NCBI GenBank assembly: GCA_002367255.1
Contig: DFBD01000164.1
Location: 2,996-10,903, forward strand
Direction: 5' to 3'
Source: Rhodobacterales bacterium UBA3089
GTDB taxonomy: Bacteria; Pseudomonadota; Alphaproteobacteria; Rhodobacterales; Rhodobacteraceae
Length of the DNA: 7,908 nucleotides
Below the pieces are notes generated by a model. It did not search any database and was not told where the DNA came from. It saw nothing but the letters and a program-made list of their open reading frames with translations. The position numbers were made by a program, and so were the translations under genes. Numbering within the stretch: the first letter of the stretch is position 1; every line of letters starts with the position of its first letter. Below are positions 6,058 to 7,908 of the stretch, one piece after another.

Positions 6058-6636
6058 ATGCCGGGCGACATCGCATATTTTGTTTACATGGCCATTTTCG
6101 CTCTGGTTATCGGATCCTACGTTCTAAGAACCTATCGCGGACGCATGGGAACGATGGTGCAGCAGGCCGTGATCTGGGTGCTGATATTTCTTGCCGCTGT
6201 CATCATATTTGGCTTTAAGGAACAACTGCAACGGCAATTATTTCCGTCGCAAAGCGTTATGATTTCGGAGGATATCATTAGCCTTACACGCGCCCGCGAC
6301 GGGCATTTCTATGCTGATATGCTGGCAAATGGCGTGCTGGTCGAATTTGTGATCGACACCGGCGCAAGCGACATTGTCTTGGCCACGCAAGATGCTGCAA
6401 GGGCTGGGATATCTCTTGAACGGCTTATGTATCTTGGCATCGCAGAAACAGCGAATGGCGAGGTGCGTACAGCACAGGCCACGCTTGACACACTGGAATT
6501 TTCGGGGATGCGCGACCGGAATGTTAGGGTTTATGTATCCGAAGGCCAAATGAGCATCTCGCTTCTTGGTATGGCCTATTTACGCCGCTTTGATCGCATT
6601 GAAATCCTCGACGACACTCTGCTGTTACACAGGTAA
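6058..6636 (+). CDS. Membrane-anchored retropepsin-like aspartic protease (clan AA)
   Basis: A 192-residue protein with two N-terminal membrane segments (about 5-22 and 36-52), a linker, and a C-terminal retropepsin-like domain (about 70-190). The single active-site motif VIDTGASDIVL (98-108, Asp100) and the downstream hydrophobic-Gly motif ISLLGMAYLRRFDRIEI (167-183) are those of the bacterial clan AA family that includes the rickettsial APRc protease. One motif per chain means that activity would need a homodimer. The substrate is unknown. Topology probably places the catalytic domain in the periplasm or on the cytoplasmic face, which I cannot settle. The start is ATG 6058, 1 nt after the marC stop (TAGcATG), with only a weak ribosome site, so it likely depends on marC translation. 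An in-frame start at 6022 would lie deep inside marC. Confidence 0.88.
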   Translation: MPGDIAYFVYMAIFALVIGSYVLRTYRGRMGTMVQQAVIWVLIFLAAVIIFGFKEQLQRQLFPSQSVMISEDIISLTRARDGHFYADMLANGVLVEFVIDTGASDIVLATQDAARAGISLERLMYLGIAETANGEVRTAQATLDTLEFSGMRDRNVRVYVSEGQMSISLLGMAYLRRFDRIEILDDTLLLHR

Positions 6637-7098
6637 TCAGGGCGTATTTTCGGCCTTTTGCGTCCAGCGCCCATCCTCTTGCGCCCAGTATTTGGCGGGC
6701 AGTTTCGCCGCTGCAGTGGCTTTCCAGTCTTCACGTGCGGCGTTCAATGCGTCCGTGTCGTTGCCATCAAACAGAACGCATACGCGCTCGAAGATGTTCA
6801 TTTCCTCAAATGGATAAGCGGCCCCGTCGACCAGAAACAGGATATTAGCGTTGTTGGGTTCTTCGTCGCCGATTGTCAGATAGATCGGCTGGTGTTCCGC
6901 ACCCTCCCCCTTCACACCGTGCGGCAGGAAGGAATCGTCACGGTAGGTCCACAACGTAGCATCCAGAAACGATAGCCGTTCGGCATTACCCCCCTTTACC
7001 AATACCCGCCACCCGCGTTGCAACGACTTTTCCAGAAGATCCGGCAAAGTGCGTTCCAACGACGTTTGGGTCAGGTGGTAAAAGAGGACTTCAGCCAA
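6637..7098 (-). CDS. holC: DNA polymerase III subunit chi
   Basis: A 153-residue protein of normal HolC size. Chi works with psi in the clamp-loader complex and contacts single-strand-binding protein at the replication fork. Family signatures are EVLFYHLT (3-10), LWTYRDDSFLPHG (49-61), PIYLT (71-75), ERVCVLFDG (104-112) and the C-terminal AREDWK and YWAQEDGRW (121-145). The start codon is TTG at 7098: it begins the expected MAEVLFYHL, no in-frame ATG or GTG lies between it and an upstream stop at 7116-7114, and GAGGG about 6 nt before it is a fair ribosome site. It follows the pepA stop by 2 nt, the widespread pepA-holC order. Its TGA directly abuts the convergent protease stop. Confidence 0.95.
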   Translation of the reverse strand: MAEVLFYHLTQTSLERTLPDLLEKSLQRGWRVLVKGGNAERLSFLDATLWTYRDDSFLPHGVKGEGAEHQPIYLTIGDEEPNNANILFLVDGAAYPFEEMNIFERVCVLFDGNDTDALNAAREDWKATAAAKLPAKYWAQEDGRWTQKAENTP

Positions 7099-7100
7099 GT

Positions 7101-7908
7101 TTAGCCCTCGTATTTATCGTGAATAAGGCGGTCGAGCGCCCGAACACCCCAGCCTGTCGCGCCCTTAGGGGCCAGTTCACTATCACCCGCAAGCAGTGCT
7201 ACGCCCGCAATGTCGAGGTGAATCCACGGCGTATCTTCCTTAACAAACCGTTGCAGAAATTGCGCGGCAGTGGACGAGCCAGCGGGGCGGCCGCACGAAT
7301 TCTTCATATCCGCGGTGCGGGATTTTAGCAGTTTGTCATACGCGGGGGAAAGTGGCATACGCCATGCGCCCTCGTTTTCCGTATCGGCAGCCTTCATGAA
7401 ATCCCTACACAGCTTATCGTTGTTAGAGAACACACCCGCATTATCATGCCCAAGACCAATGATAATCGCCCCCGTCAACGTCGCAAGGTCGATCATACCA
7501 ACAGGCGAGAACCGTTCCTGCGTGTACCAAAGGATGTCGGCCAGCACTAAACGCCCCTCGGCATCCGTATTGTTGATTTCAATCGTGTCACCCTTCATCG
7601 AACGAATAACATCGCCTGGCCGCATCGCGTCCCCGTCGGGCATGTTCTCAACCAGCCCGACAACGCCAACCACGTTCGCTTTCGCGCCGCGCAACGCCAA
7701 GGCGCGCATAACACCGGAAACCACGCCAGCGCCCCCCATATCCATGGTCATATCTTCCATGCCAGCGGATGGCTTGATGGAAATACCACCGCTGTCGAAT
7801 ACAACACCCTTGCCGACCAGCGCGAATGGAGCCTCGTCACCGCCACCGTTCCAGCGCATCACAACAACCTTGGAAGGGCTGGTAGAGCCCTGCCCGACGG
7901 CCAGCAAC
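7101..7908 (-). CDS. pepA: Leucyl aminopeptidase (M17), 3' part
   Basis: About 268 C-terminal residues are visible; the N-terminal domain and start lie beyond the right edge (E. coli PepA is 503 residues). The enzyme is a cytoplasmic, two-metal exopeptidase that releases N-terminal residues from peptides and usually forms hexamers. Counting from the first visible codon, the metal ligands are Lys33 and Asp38 in [11 protein letters not shown], Asp56 in TMDMGG, and Asp115 and Glu117 in NTDAEGRL. The catalytic Lys45 and Arg119 are also present. Every spacing equals that of E. coli K270, D275, K282, D293, D352, E354 and R356, so the active site is intact. The C-terminus [23 protein letters not shown] is the form I associate with alphaproteobacteria. 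The promoter must lie outside the window and probably serves holC too. Confidence 0.97.
   Translation of the reverse strand, partial: LLAVGQGSTSPSKVVVMRWNGGGDEAPFALVGKGVVFDSGGISIKPSAGMEDMTMDMGGAGVVSGVMRALALRGAKANVVGVVGLVENMPDGDAMRPGDVIRSMKGDTIEINNTDAEGRLVLADILWYTQERFSPVGMIDLATLTGAIIIGLGHDNAGVFSNNDKLCRDFMKAADTENEGAWRMPLSPAYDKLLKSRTADMKNSCGRPAGSSTAAQFLQRFVKEDTPWIHLDIAGVALLAGDSELAPKGATGWGVRALDRLIHDKYEG

Noticed and set aside
6640..6671. GGGCG and CGCCC pairing after the protease stop as a terminator
   Set aside because: Only 5 bp around a loop of more than 20 bases, with no T-tract after the second arm.
1..7908. CRISPR array, tRNA, rRNA, transposon or phage genes
   Set aside because: I saw no spaced repeats, cloverleaf, inverted-repeat ends or mobile-element protein motifs anywhere, and nearly all bases are used by recognised genes.

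Overview
The window reads as ordinary chromosomal DNA of an alphaproteobacterium, most likely a Rhodobacterales (Roseobacter-like) species. The evidence is the protein character: a 140-residue Ndk, a LYS1-type lysine-forming saccharopine dehydrogenase, a short TfoX C-terminal-domain protein, a membrane-anchored retropepsin-like protease of the alphaproteobacterial type, and pepA-holC. GC is moderate, and genes are packed with overlapping or nearly touching ends. The taxonomic assignment is inferred from family resemblance alone. I see no tRNA or rRNA gene, CRISPR array, insertion sequence, prophage or attachment site.

Layout. Block A (1-2396, +) is purM (3' end only), purN, a saccharopine dehydrogenase gene and a small tfoX-like gene. 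They are joined by a 4-nt ATGA overlap, a 9-nt gap and an 8-nt overlap, so they look like one transcription unit. Block B (2393-2815, -) is ndk, convergent with the tfoX-like gene and overlapping its stop by 4 nt. A good intrinsic-terminator candidate for ndk lies inside the tfoX-like coding sequence. Block C (2949-3551, +) is a LysE/RhtB-type exporter gene, divergent from ndk, with visibly lower GC than its flanks. Block D (3592-6636, +) is a YheS-type ABC-F ATPase, a MarC-family membrane protein and the retropepsin-like protease, linked by a TAATG overlap and a 1-nt gap. Block E (6637-7908, -) is holC and the 3' part of pepA, with holC starting at TTG 2 nt after the pepA stop. Its tail directly abuts the protease gene. 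No gene-free stretch exceeds 133 bases.

Function. Most genes are housekeeping: purine synthesis (purM, purN), NTP balance (ndk), a ribosome-associated ATPase (ABC-F), a replication clamp-loader accessory (holC) and peptide turnover (pepA). Saccharopine dehydrogenase and the LysE-type exporter both touch amino-acid metabolism, but nothing in the sequence links them mechanistically. The less routine points are the terminator inside a coding gene, the two convergent pairs with no spacer, the compositionally distinct exporter gene, the structured and SD-poor start of the ABC-F gene, and the uncharacterised membrane protease coupled to marC. I did not find a convincing wholly new system.
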